This document shows positions 23,314-30,909 of a stretch of DNA of 49,572 bases, piece after piece. The stretch covers positions 1 through 49,572 of the forward strand of contig DASQKY010000025.1 of the NCBI GenBank assembly GCA_035630295.1, written 5' to 3'. Position 1 is the first letter of the stretch. Each line of letters opens with the position of its first letter. The DNA is from Acidimicrobiales bacterium (GTDB lineage: Bacteria; Actinomycetota; Acidimicrobiia; Acidimicrobiales; Iamiaceae). The notes below the pieces were generated by a model. The model ran no database searches. It was not told the origin of the DNA and saw only the letters and a program-made list of their open reading frames with translations. Both the position numbers and the translations under genes were made by a program.

Positions 23314-24537
23314 TCAGGCCGCGCAGTCGAGGGGCCCCCGGGCCGCCACCTCGGCGTACACCGCGGCCAGGCGCCGGGCCGCCGCCGCCCAGCCGTAGGC
23401 CGCGGCCCGCCGGGCCCCGGCCCGGCCCATGGCCTCGGCCGCCGACCGGTCGCCGAGCACCGCGTCGAGGGCCGCGGCCCACGCCCCGGGATCCCGTGAC
23501 GGCACCAGCAGGCCGGTGCGGCCGTGGTCGACCAGGGTGGCCAGGCCGCCCACCTCGGCGGCCACCACCGGGCGCCCGCAGGCCGCCGCCTCCAGGGCCA
23601 CCAGCCCGAACGACTCGGACCGGCTGGGGGCCACCACCACGTCGGCCGCCCGGTACAGGGTCGAGAGCTCGTGGTGGGGGCGGGGCGGCACCACCCGCAC
23701 GCGGTCGGCCACCCCCAGGGCGGCGGCCCGGGCGCCGATGTCGTCCAGGGTGGCGGCGCCCTCGGCCCCGCTGGGGCCCCCGCAGACCACCAGCACGGCG
23801 TCGCCGGAGGCCACCCGGGCCAGGGCCGCCACCGCCACGTCGATGCCCTTGAGGCGCTGGACCCGGCCCACGAACAGCACCACCGGCCGGTCCCCCAGGT
23901 CCAGGTCGGCCAGGGCGGCCCGGGCCCCGGCCCGGGGACCGGGTGAGAACAGGGCGTGCTCCACGCCGGGGGACACCAGGGCGATGCGGGAGCGGGGCAC
24001 GGCGTACAGGCCGGCCAGCTGGTCAGCCTCGGCCCGGCAGCTGGCCAGCACGGTGTCGGAGCAGGCCATCACCGCCGCCTCGGCCCGGGCCCGGGACTCG
24101 GGCTCCGGGTCGCCGGCCGCCGCCTTCACCCGGGCCAGGGTGTGGAACGTGGACACCAGGGGGACGTCGAGGGCGTGCTTCAGGCGGTGCCCAGCCACCC
24201 CCGAGAGCCAGTAGTTGGAGTGGAGGACGTCGGTCCCGCCCCGGGCCTCGACGTCGGCCCGGACGGCGTCGGCCCACGTGTCGACCACCGAGGGCAGCTC
24301 CTCCTTGGCCAGGGCGGGGGGGCCGGCGGCCACGTGGACCACGGCCACGCCCGGCTCGACCTCGACCCGATCCGGCAGCCCGTCGGCGTCGGTGCGCACG
24401 TAGACGGTGCAGTCGTGGCCGGCGTGGGCCAGGCCGGCGGCCATCTCCCGCACGTAGACGTTCATGCCCCCGCTGTCGCCCAGGCCCGGCTGGACCAGGG
24501 GCGAGGTGTGCAGGCTGAGGAGCGTCACCCGGGCCAC
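23314..24537 (-). CDS. mshA: D-inositol-3-phosphate glycosyltransferase
   Basis: A GT4-family enzyme of about 407 residues that makes the first mycothiol intermediate from UDP-GlcNAc and 1L-inositol 1-phosphate. The MshA hallmark DSGGMNVYVREMA is near the N-terminus; SNYWLSG, STFHTLARVK, LFVGRVQRLKG and the nucleotide-sugar motif APSRSESFGLVALEAAACG are all present. The start is uncertain: the GTG at 24537 lies 8 nt after the XRE gene stop, while an ATG at 24594 would overlap that gene. It is codirectional with the regulator and the YbjN gene. It supports an actinobacterial host with mycothiol as its main thiol. Confidence 0.9.
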   Translation of the reverse strand: MARVTLLSLHTSPLVQPGLGDSGGMNVYVREMAAGLAHAGHDCTVYVRTDADGLPDRVEVEPGVAVVHVAAGPPALAKEELPSVVDTWADAVRADVEARGGTDVLHSNYWLSGVAGHRLKHALDVPLVSTFHTLARVKAAAGDPEPESRARAEAAVMACSDTVLASCRAEADQLAGLYAVPRSRIALVSPGVEHALFSPGPRAGARAALADLDLGDRPVVLFVGRVQRLKGIDVAVAALARVASGDAVLVVCGGPSGAEGAATLDDIGARAAALGVADRVRVVPPRPHHELSTLYRAADVVVAPSRSESFGLVALEAAACGRPVVAAEVGGLATLVDHGRTGLLVPSRDPGAWAAALDAVLGDRSAAEAMGRAGARRAAAYGWAAAARRLAAVYAEVAARGPLDCAA

Positions 24538-24544
24538 GAGGGCG

Positions 24545-24982
24545 TCAACCCGGCGTGGCCCCGACCGATTCCGCCGACGTCCCGTCGACCCCATCGGTCC
24601 CGGCCCCGGCCGCCGTCCCGCCCGGGTGGGCCGCGGCCCGGAACGACTCGTAGATCTGGATCAGGGTGCGCTTCTGGTCCTCGTCGATCCAGGGGTCGCG
24701 GCGGATCTCCCCCACCAGGTCGGCCTCGTCGGGCCGCTCCTCGAGGATGCCGGCCCGCACGTACAGGGTCTCGGAGCTGATCTCCAGGGCCCGGGCGATC
24801 TGCTGGAGGATCTCGGCCGAGGGCTTGCGCAGTCCCCGCTCGATCTGGCTCAGGTACGGGTTCGACACCCCCGCCATCTCCGAGAGCTTCCGCAGGGACA
24901 GGTGGCCGATGCGTCGCTGCTCGCGGATGAACTCCCCGAGGTCACGCCACCTCTGCTCGAGCTCGGACGCCGGCCCCGACAT
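24545..24982 (-). CDS. XRE-family helix-turn-helix regulator
   Basis: A protein of 145 residues. The HTH spans about 15-70 (GEFIREQRRIGHLSLRKLSE, then MAGVSNPYLSQIERGLRKPS), with SNPYLSQIERG as the recognition part. A helical segment follows (residues 75-120) with an acidic DEADLVGEIRRDPWIDEDQK part and a disordered Gly/Ala tail. This layout is shared by a widespread actinobacterial regulator group lacking a cupin domain; targets are unknown. It directly precedes mshA and may be cotranscribed with it. A TACCCT box lies 6 nt before the ATG. Confidence 0.85.
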   Translation of the reverse strand: MSGPASELEQRWRDLGEFIREQRRIGHLSLRKLSEMAGVSNPYLSQIERGLRKPSAEILQQIARALEISSETLYVRAGILEERPDEADLVGEIRRDPWIDEDQKRTLIQIYESFRAAAHPGGTAAGAGTDGVDGTSAESVGATPG

Positions 24983-24988
24983 GTCCCC

Positions 24989-24994
24989 AGGGTA
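24989..24994 (-). promoter_or_regulatory. -10 box (TACCCT) for XRE regulator / mshA unit
   Basis: It lies 6 nt upstream of the ATG at 24982, with no Shine-Dalgarno sequence. Confidence 0.5.
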
Positions 24995-25058
24995 GGGGCT
25001 CGCCCGCCGCGAACCCGAACCGTGGTGAGCGCGCGTGTGACGATCGCGAGCGAACCGG

Positions 25059-26786
25059 TCAGGCCTGGCTGTCGATCAGCAGCCCCACGGCCCAGCACCA
25101 GAGCGGGGCCAGCACCAGCAGCGAGTCCAGGCGGCGGAGCGCCGGGGCCCGGGCATCGGATGCCGGCAGCAGGCCCGAGGCCACCAGCTGGCCGACCGGG
25201 CAGGCCACTGCGGCCAGAGCCGCGAAGGTGAACACCGGCTGGCCGTCGAAGGGCGGGACGTGGAGCACGGCCACCACCACGGCCGCCACCACCACGGTCA
25301 CGATGCCCACCAGCGGGCCCTCGATGCTGTTGGACGCCCCCGAGCCGATGAGGAAGTCACCGGCCTCGTAGCAGGACACGAACACCAGCAGGGTGATGGC
25401 GGCGCCGATCTCCAGGTCGCGGGTCAGGACCAGGCACGCCGCGGCCAGGCCCACGGGCAGGGCGCAGAGCACCGTCGCCGCCGCGGTCGGCACCGCGCCG
25501 GACCGGCCCCCGGGGCCCAGGGCGGCCACCGCCCCGGCCGCCAGGACCAGCCCCAGGACGGCGAGGCCCAGCAGCGCCGAGCCTCCGGCGCCGGCCGCCG
25601 CCACCGCACCACCGCCCAGGGCGGCCACCCACGGGTGGGGCCCACCCCCGACCTCGCGGCGGCGCCGGGCCACCTCCAGGGCGGCCCAGCCGGCGGCCAC
25701 GCCGTAGAGCAGCGACAGCGGGGCCCAGCCCTCGATGGTGGCGGCCAGGGCGACCACGAACCAGGCCATGCCCAGGGTGACCTTCCACCCCTCCGTGTCG
25801 TAGACCACCGCGTAGCGCCGCCCGAAGCCCGTGGTGCGGGTCCGAGCCCCGCTGACCTGCCGCTCCTTGCCCCACACCCGGACCTGGCCAGTCACCGGCA
25901 CGGCCACCGACCGCATGCGGGTCAGCCGGCCGGCCTGGGCCGATCCCCCGGCGGGGTCGGCCCCGGCCATGGGCGTCCCGGCCACGGCCGCCGTCCGGGT
26001 CAGAGCGCCGGATGGCGGCCCGGCCACCGGGCCGGGGGCCGGGACGACGGGGCCCGGGGCGGCGGGGGCAGGAGCGGGTGGGGGGGCGCTGTCGACCGGG
26101 GCCCGGCGGCGACCCCGGGGGGCGGGGGCTGGGCGGCCACGGGTCGGGGCGGGCCCGGTCGGGGCCGGAGCGGTGGCGGCCGGGGCCGGGGCGGGCGGCG
26201 GCGAGGCGGCGGCGGGCCCGTCAGCCGCCGGCCGGGCCGCAGTGGCCACGTCCCAGGGGGCGACGGGCCGGTCGGCCCCGGCGGTGGGCCGGGGCGGGCG
26301 ACGACGAGGCGGCGCCGGGGCCGGGCGGTCCCGGCGGGCGGCCGGGCCGCCCGGAGCCGAGCGGTCGCGGGGCGGGGGGGCACCGGGGGCCGGACGGTCG
26401 CGGCGTGGCGCCGGGGCCGGGCGGGCCCGGGCCGCCGGCCGGGGATCGTCGGGCCGGCTCCGGCGCCGGGGCGCCGGGGCGGGGTCGTCGGGGGCGCCGG
26501 GTCCCCGCACGGGCCGGGGGCGGACCCGGGGCGGGGGCTCGGGCCCCTCGCTGCCCCCGGACACCGGCGGCAGCACCGCCACCTCGTCCGCCGGGCCCAC
26601 CGGATCGGCCCCGGCCGCCGGCTCGCCGTTGCACCAGACGCGGCTGGCCGCCAGCACATCGGCGAACCCGGAGCCGTAGCGGGCCCGCGCCGCGACCAGC
26701 ACCTCGTCGATGGTCTCGCCCGGCACCTCGTCGGTCGCGGTGCCGGCGGCCTCGCGGGCGGCGGCGAAGAGCCTCAGCACAGCCAT
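25059..26786 (-). CDS. MoaD-like ubiquitin-fold domain fused to a CdsA-like membrane domain
   Basis: One uninterrupted frame of 575 residues. Residues 1-78 match MoaD/ThiS beta-grasp proteins (MAVLRLFAAAREAAGTATDE at the start, VAVLPPVSGG at the end with the diglycine at 77-78). Residues 79 to about 315 are a Pro/Ala/Arg-rich disordered linker. Residues from about 320 form a multi-pass membrane domain with CYEAGDFLIGSGASNSIEGP near 473-491 and LRRLDSLLVLAPLW near 550-564, patterns of CDP-diacylglycerol synthase (CdsA), though the usual K-R/K-D signature is degraded. Free MoaD needs a terminal GG, so this one would need cleavage or has lost sulfur-carrier function. A TAGGCT box lies 11 nt upstream of the ATG. 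Substrate and role unknown. Confidence 0.75.
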   Translation of the reverse strand: MAVLRLFAAAREAAGTATDEVPGETIDEVLVAARARYGSGFADVLAASRVWCNGEPAAGADPVGPADEVAVLPPVSGGSEGPEPPPRVRPRPVRGPGAPDDPAPAPRRRSRPDDPRPAARARPAPAPRRDRPAPGAPPPRDRSAPGGPAARRDRPAPAPPRRRPPRPTAGADRPVAPWDVATAARPAADGPAAASPPPAPAPAATAPAPTGPAPTRGRPAPAPRGRRRAPVDSAPPPAPAPAAPGPVVPAPGPVAGPPSGALTRTAAVAGTPMAGADPAGGSAQAGRLTRMRSVAVPVTGQVRVWGKERQVSGARTRTTGFGRRYAVVYDTEGWKVTLGMAWFVVALAATIEGWAPLSLLYGVAAGWAALEVARRRREVGGGPHPWVAALGGGAVAAAGAGGSALLGLAVLGLVLAAGAVAALGPGGRSGAVPTAAATVLCALPVGLAAACLVLTRDLEIGAAITLLVFVSCYEAGDFLIGSGASNSIEGPLVGIVTVVVAAVVVAVLHVPPFDGQPVFTFAALAAVACPVGQLVASGLLPASDARAPALRRLDSLLVLAPLWCWAVGLLIDSQA

Positions 26787-26797
26787 GTCGGGCGGCG

Positions 26798-26803
26798 AGC
26801 CTA
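26798..26803 (-). promoter_or_regulatory. -10 box (TAGGCT) for MoaD-CdsA-like gene
   Basis: It lies 11 nt upstream of the ATG at 26786, so the leader would be only about 4 nt. It is divergent from the box at 26860. Confidence 0.4.
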
Positions 26804-26859
26804 CCTGTGACCCGAGGACCGGCCCCCTTCCGCCGATCGGGCCGGACGGGCCGGCCGCC

Positions 26860-26865
26860 TAGGTT
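26860..26865 (+). promoter_or_regulatory. -10 box (TAGGTT) for histidine phosphatase gene
   Basis: It lies 8 nt upstream of the GTG at 26874, with no Shine-Dalgarno sequence. Confidence 0.5.
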
Positions 26866-26873
26866 GGCGCCCC

Positions 26874-27512
26874 GTGCCCCCCGTCCACGTCCTGCTGGTC
26901 CGGCACGGGGAGTCGACCTGGAACGCCGAGGCCCGCTGGCAGGGGCAGGCCGACCCACCGCTCTCGGACCGGGGCCGGGACCAGGCCCGGGCCGCGGCCC
27001 GGGCCCTGCCCCCCGTGGACCGGGTGGTGGCCTCCGACCTGGCCCGGGCCCGGCTCACGGCCGAGCTGCTGGCGGCGGCCACCGGGCGGGCCGTGGAGGT
27101 CGAGCCCCGGCTGCGGGAGCGGGACGCCGGGGCGTTCTCGGGCCTGACCAGGGCCGAGATCCACCTCCGGTTCCCCGGCGCCCTCCCCGACGACCCGGCC
27201 CGGGCGCCGGGCACCGAGGCCGACGGGCTGGTGGCCCCGCCGGGCTGGGAGCCGGCCGACACCCTGGCCGCCCGGGCCTGGGCCGCCCTCGACGAGCTGG
27301 CCCGGACACCGGGCCCGGGGGCGACGGTGGTGGCCGTGAGCCACAGCGGCCTGATCTACGCCGTCGAGGACCGCTTCACCGACGTCCGGCAGCGGATCGC
27401 CAACCTGGAGGGGCGCTGGCTGCACCACGACGGCCGGGCCTGGTCCCTCGGTGACCGCCAGCTGCTGCTCGACCCGGCCCACGACGAGGTCACCCGGCCG
27501 GGCCAGATCTGA
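26874..27512 (+). CDS. Histidine phosphatase family protein
   Basis: A protein of 212 residues. The catalytic LVRHGESTWN near residue 8 has the phospho-accepting His; the second arginine motif is ASDLARARLTAELL, the acidic residue is in RERDAGAFSG, and the late histidine is in VAVSHSGLIYAVED. The family includes phosphoglycerate mutases and many small phosphatases; the substrate cannot be assigned. The C-terminal LQLLLDPAHD-like tail is ordinary. The GTG at 26874 is supported by the TAGGTT box. It is convergent with the DksA-like gene. Confidence 0.85.
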   Translation: MPPVHVLLVRHGESTWNAEARWQGQADPPLSDRGRDQARAAARALPPVDRVVASDLARARLTAELLAAATGRAVEVEPRLRERDAGAFSGLTRAEIHLRFPGALPDDPARAPGTEADGLVAPPGWEPADTLAARAWAALDELARTPGPGATVVAVSHSGLIYAVEDRFTDVRQRIANLEGRWLHHDGRAWSLGDRQLLLDPAHDEVTRPGQI

Positions 27513-27531
27513 CCCCGAGGGGACCCCGCCG

Positions 27532-27831
27532 TCAGGCCGGTTGGTGGGCGCCGCAGGTGGTGCGGGTGGGTTCGGCGGCCAGCAGGTCGTCGGCGATGGG
27601 GCCGTCGCAGGCCGCGCAGGTGCCGTAGCGACCCTCGTCCAGCCGACCCAGCGCCGCCTCCACCGCGGCCAACTCGGCGGCCACCCGGTCCAGGTCGAGG
27701 CCGTCGCCCCCGGGCATCGTGCCCTCGGCGCTCGGGAGCCCGCCGGGATCGGGCCGGGAGCCGTCGGGGGCCGGAGGCCCGCCGGACCGGTCCGGTGCCG
27801 GGGCGGGCGGGGTGCCGTCGTCCGGGTCCAC
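27532..27831 (-). CDS. DksA/TraR-type zinc finger protein
   Basis: A protein of 99 residues. The first 45 are Pro/Gly/Asp-rich. The rest has a short helix (LDRVAAELAAVEAALGRLD) leading into the motif GRYGTCAACDGPIADDLL and a final CGAH, giving C-x2-C and C-x2-H metal ligands in place of the usual four cysteines. This matches the C-terminal zinc finger of DksA/TraR-like proteins, but the long coiled coil that reaches into RNA polymerase is missing, so a DksA role is doubtful. A TAGGGT box lies 6 nt before the GTG. Confidence 0.78.
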   Translation of the reverse strand: MDPDDGTPPAPAPDRSGGPPAPDGSRPDPGGLPSAEGTMPGGDGLDLDRVAAELAAVEAALGRLDEGRYGTCAACDGPIADDLLAAEPTRTTCGAHQPA

Positions 27832-27837
27832 GGCGCC

Positions 27838-27843
27838 ACCCTA
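27838..27843 (-). promoter_or_regulatory. -10 box (TAGGGT) for DksA-like gene
   Basis: It lies 6 nt upstream of the GTG at 27831, with no Shine-Dalgarno sequence. Confidence 0.5.
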
Positions 27844-27941
27844 GGGGCCCCGATCGACCCGTCCCGGCCCCACGGGGCCGTGCCCCTCCGTCCCCGAGCC
27901 GACCAGGGCCGGTCGGGGCCGGGCGCCGCCGGACGGGGCGA

Positions 27942-29201
27942 TCACGCCTCGTCGGGCACCGCCGCCCGCGCCCGCCGGGGGCGGCGGCGGGGACGAGCCG
28001 GGCGCCGGTCGATGCCGGGGGGGCGCAGGCGGCGCCGCGCCGCCACGGCCAGGGCCAGGACGACCAGGGCCGCCACCAGGCCCACGGCGAACCAGACCAC
28101 CCGCCGGGCCGCGTCGCCGGAGGTGTCGGCGCCGGGCCGATCCGTCGGCGGCCGGGAGCGCAGCACGCCGCCACCGTCGGTGTCTCCCCCGTCCCCGGGC
28201 CCGGTGGCCGGCGCCGTCGCCGGACCCGCCTCGGTCGTGGTGCCGGTGGTGGTGGTCGTGGTGGGCTGGCCGCCCAGGGCGTCGGGGACGGGGGGCAGCA
28301 CGTCGTCGGTGACCTCGCCGGCGGCGGCCAGCAGGAAGCCCCGGTCGAGCAGGGCCCGGGCGTCGGCGTAGTGGTTCTGCGAACCGAGGACGACGGCCAG
28401 GAGCCGGCGGTCGCCCTGTTCGGCGGCGGCCACGAAGGTCAGGCCGGCCCGCGACGTCGACCCCGTCTTCAGGCCGAAGGCCCCCTCGTAGCGCCCCAGG
28501 AACTGGTTGAGGTTGGTGACCGCGTGGGGGCGGCCGTCACCGCCCACCCACTCGTGGCCCTCGTCGGCGGCGATGGCGGCCAGCTCGGGGTCGGCCAGGA
28601 AGGCCCGGCCGGCGATGGCCAGGTCGCGGGCGCTGATCAGGTTGCCGCCGCTGATGGAGGCCGGCCCGTCGAGGCCGGCCGGGTCCCGCAGCACCGGCTG
28701 GTCGGCCAGGCCGAGCTGGGCGGCCAGCTCGGCCGCCGCCACCTCGAACCCGGCCATCGTGCCCCCGCCGGCCACCTGACCCAGCGTCCACGCCGCGTCG
28801 TTGCACGAGCAGTGGAGGGCGGCGTAGAGCAGGTCCTCCACCTCCCAGACCGAACCGGGCTCGAGCTGGAGCCGCCGGGGGGTGGCGAACACGGCCTCGG
28901 GGGGCACGGTGACGTCGGTGTCGAGGCCCAGGCGCTGCACGGCCAGCAGGGCGGTGAGGATCTTGGTGGTGCTGGCCGGCGGCACCGCCTCCCGGGCACC
29001 GGAGGCCAGGACCACCCGCCCGCTGTCGACGTCGACCACGATCGAGGCCCGGGGCGGGGCGATGGGCGCAGTGGTGACGGTGGGGTCGCCCGGGTCGGGG
29101 GCCTGGGCCCCGACCGGGCCCGGTCCCACCGCCCCCCCGAGGGCCAGGCCGGCGGCGACGGCCACCGCGGCCAGGGAGACGAGCCGCGGGCGCCGGTGCA
29201 T
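27942..29201 (-). CDS. D-alanyl-D-alanine carboxypeptidase (S11 family)
   Basis: A protein of 419 residues. It has a signal peptide (residues 1-33), the catalytic S77 in PASTTK, the SCN motif at 132-134 and KTG at 245-247 in GLKTGSTSRAG. It trims the terminal D-Ala from peptidoglycan stem peptides on the outer face of the membrane. A Thr/Pro linker and one C-terminal membrane segment (AARRVVWFAVGLVAALVV) with a strongly basic tail follow, giving a type I anchored form. The ATG at 29201 is chosen for the signal peptide; CACCAT 6 nt upstream is a weak -10 candidate. Confidence 0.9.
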   Translation of the reverse strand: MHRRPRLVSLAAVAVAAGLALGGAVGPGPVGAQAPDPGDPTVTTAPIAPPRASIVVDVDSGRVVLASGAREAVPPASTTKILTALLAVQRLGLDTDVTVPPEAVFATPRRLQLEPGSVWEVEDLLYAALHCSCNDAAWTLGQVAGGGTMAGFEVAAAELAAQLGLADQPVLRDPAGLDGPASISGGNLISARDLAIAGRAFLADPELAAIAADEGHEWVGGDGRPHAVTNLNQFLGRYEGAFGLKTGSTSRAGLTFVAAAEQGDRRLLAVVLGSQNHYADARALLDRGFLLAAAGEVTDDVLPPVPDALGGQPTTTTTTGTTTEAGPATAPATGPGDGGDTDGGGVLRSRPPTDRPGADTSGDAARRVVWFAVGLVAALVVLALAVAARRRLRPPGIDRRPARPRRRPRRARAAVPDEA

Positions 29202-29337
29202 CGGGACATGGTGGCCGCCCCGCCCCGCCGCCACGAAGCCGCCCGCGGCTGACGGGACGGGCCCCGGGTGCCGGGCCGGCGGGCCAGACCGTCGGGAGGA
29301 GGTGTCACCGCCCGTCGGGGGTGCGGGCCCGGCCGGG

Positions 29338-30117
29338 TCAGGAGGAGGTGGGGCCCTTGACCCGGCCGCCGGCGTCGACCTTGCGCATCACCGCCGCCGT
29401 CAGCCCCGGGGCGACCGAGGCCAGGGTCGAGGCCACCCGCATCTCGGGCGGTGCCACGAACACCTCGGCCACGTCGCGCTCGATGGCCCGGGCCACGCCC
29501 CGGGCCACGTCGTCGGGGGTCGAGGTGCGGACCCCGGGGGGCAGGTCGATGTCGCCGTCGTGGAACATGCCGGCGCCCCGGATGAACCCGGGCTCCACGA
29601 TGCTCAACCCGACCGGGGAGCCGTGCAGGTCCTGGCGCAGCGACAGGGCGAAGCCCCGCAGGCCGAACTTGGTGGCGTTGTACATGTTGGTGCCCGGCGA
29701 CGGGGCCAACCCGGACAGCGACCCGATCATGACCACGTGCCCGGCCGCCCCCGAGGCCCGGTGGCCCTGCACGAAGGCGGTGGCCAGGAGGATGGGGGCC
29801 CGCAGGTTGACGTCGATGGAGGCGTCGACGTCGGCCGGCTCCACCTCCTCCACCCCCTTGTCGGCGCCGATGCCGGCGTTGGCCACCAGCACGTCGGCCT
29901 CGGCGGCCAGGCCGGCCAGGCGCTCGACGTCGGCCCGGTCGGTCAGGTCCGCGGTGACGGTCTCGGCGCCCAGCTCCTCGGCCAGGGCCTCGATCACCGC
30001 GGTGCGCCGGGCGGTCAGGACCAGCTCGGCCCCCCGGCCGGCCAGGTCCCGGGCGATGGCGTGACCCAGGCCCCCGCTCGCCCCCGTCACCAACACGCGC
30101 GCGCCGCGGATCTCCAT
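29338..30117 (-). CDS. Short-chain dehydrogenase/reductase
   Basis: A protein of 259 residues. The cofactor motif TGASGGLG is at 11-18, NAGIG at 80-84, a catalytic Ser near 135 (GSLSGLAP), and Y146/K150 in MYNATKFG. It is a classical SDR of the kind often linked to lipid or alcohol oxidation; the substrate is unknown. The C-terminal part has extra residues after VFVAPPEM, as in many actinobacterial members. The ATG has GGGAGG four nt upstream, so this gene uses a Shine-Dalgarno site. Start at 30117 rather than the upstream codons at 30141. Confidence 0.85.
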   Translation of the reverse strand: MEIRGARVLVTGASGGLGHAIARDLAGRGAELVLTARRTAVIEALAEELGAETVTADLTDRADVERLAGLAAEADVLVANAGIGADKGVEEVEPADVDASIDVNLRAPILLATAFVQGHRASGAAGHVVMIGSLSGLAPSPGTNMYNATKFGLRGFALSLRQDLHGSPVGLSIVEPGFIRGAGMFHDGDIDLPPGVRTSTPDDVARGVARAIERDVAEVFVAPPEMRVASTLASVAPGLTAAVMRKVDAGGRVKGPTSS

Positions 30118-30292
30118 CTGGCCCTCCCAGGGTGGTCGCACCGCCCGGTTGCGAGGCGACCGCCCGCGACCCTACGGCCAGCTCCGGGCCCCCCACCAAC
30201 GCCGGCCCGCGGGTCTCGGCCCCGGTCGCCGGGGCCGCGCGGCGCCAGGCCCGGACCAGCCCGGGGCAAGAGCTTCGACGAGCAGATCGCCC

Positions 30293-30622
30293 TCAGGCCG
30301 ATCCCGCGTCGGTCCGCTCGGCCACGTGGGCCACGGCATCGCCCACGATGTGGGCCACATGCCGGTCGGTGAGGGCGTAGGCCACCTCGCGGCCCCGCCG
30401 GCGGCCCTCGACCAGCCGCTCGTCGCGCAGCACCCGCAGGTGCTGGGACACCAGGGGCTGGGGCAGGTGCAGGGCGGCCACCAGCTCGTGGACGCACCGG
30501 TCGCCCCCCGCCAGCTCCATCACGATGGCCACCCGGTGGGGGTTGGCCAGGGCCCGGAGCAGGTGGGAGGCGGCCTCGACGGGCAGCGCCTCCTCGGGGG
30601 GCTCGGGGGAGGGCTCGGCCAC
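30293..30622 (-). CDS. ArsR/SmtB-family metal-sensing repressor
   Basis: A winged-helix protein of 109 residues (from the GTG at 30622). The recognition helix is LPQPLVSQHLRVLRDERL (53-70). The last helix has D86, H88, H99 and E102 in TDRHVAHIVGDAVAHVAE, exactly the spacing of the zinc site of SmtB/CzrA (Asp-x-His, 11 residues, His-x2-Glu). It should release DNA when zinc is high. An ATG at 30700 would add a repeat-derived VLVLVLVLV start and is less likely. CAGGGT 8 nt upstream of the GTG is a weak -10. Neighbours are a ZnuA-like binding protein and a small CxxC protein, which fits zinc homeostasis. Confidence 0.83.
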   Translation of the reverse strand: MAEPSPEPPEEALPVEAASHLLRALANPHRVAIVMELAGGDRCVHELVAALHLPQPLVSQHLRVLRDERLVEGRRRGREVAYALTDRHVAHIVGDAVAHVAERTDAGSA

Positions 30623-30670
30623 GATCCCAGACCCTGGCACGGCCCGAGGTCGGCCGCACTCCGGCCCCGG

Positions 30671-30700
30671 CACCAGCACCAGCACCAGCACCAGCACCAT
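30671..30700. repeat. Hexanucleotide repeat (CACCAG)4-CACCAT
   Basis: Five tandem 6-bp units end exactly at the TAGGGT box of the small CxxC gene and lie upstream of the ArsR gene on the other strand. Unit number could vary between strains. Confidence 0.8.
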
Positions 30701-30706
30701 TAGGGT
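30701..30706 (+). promoter_or_regulatory. -10 box (TAGGGT) for small CxxC gene
   Basis: It lies 8 nt upstream of the ATG at 30715. Confidence 0.4.
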
Positions 30707-30714
30707 CGGCCCCC

Positions 30715-30909
30715 ATGTGCGCCACCTGCGTCACCCAGGGCGTGGCCTACGCCGGGGGCGCGGCGGTGGTGCTCCGGGGCCTGCAGTTCCGGGCCCGGCG
30801 CCGCACCGGGGCCCGCCGCGGCTCAGGCCAGGGCGGCGGCGATCCGGGCCGCGTTGGTGCGGACCATCCGGGCGTAGGTGTCCCCTCCCGAGCCGGGCTC
30901 CCCCAGTGA
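30715..30909 (+). CDS. Small CxxC protein (possible)
   Basis: A frame of 64 residues starting MCATCVTQGVAYAGGAAVVL, with a CxxC at residues 2-5 and a short hydrophobic helix. Then follow an Arg-rich stretch and a tail that overlaps the 3' end of znuA on the opposite strand. The start, the TAGGGT box 8 nt upstream and the placement beside a zinc sensor and a ZnuA-like protein support a real gene. The last 30 residues look like antisense of znuA and may not be conserved. Function is unknown; a metal-related role is only suggested by position. Confidence 0.45.
   Translation: MCATCVTQGVAYAGGAAVVLRGLQFRARRRTGARRGSGQGGGDPGRVGADHPGVGVPSRAGLPQ

Noticed and set aside
27532-27831. True DksA regulator
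   Set aside because: The long coiled coil and its acidic tip are absent; only the zinc-finger part resembles DksA/TraR.
30671-30700. CACCAG repeat as the start of a CRISPR or a phase-variable switch
   Set aside because: Units are only 6 bp with no spacers, and a change in number would stay in frame and keep the promoter intact, so no switch is evident.
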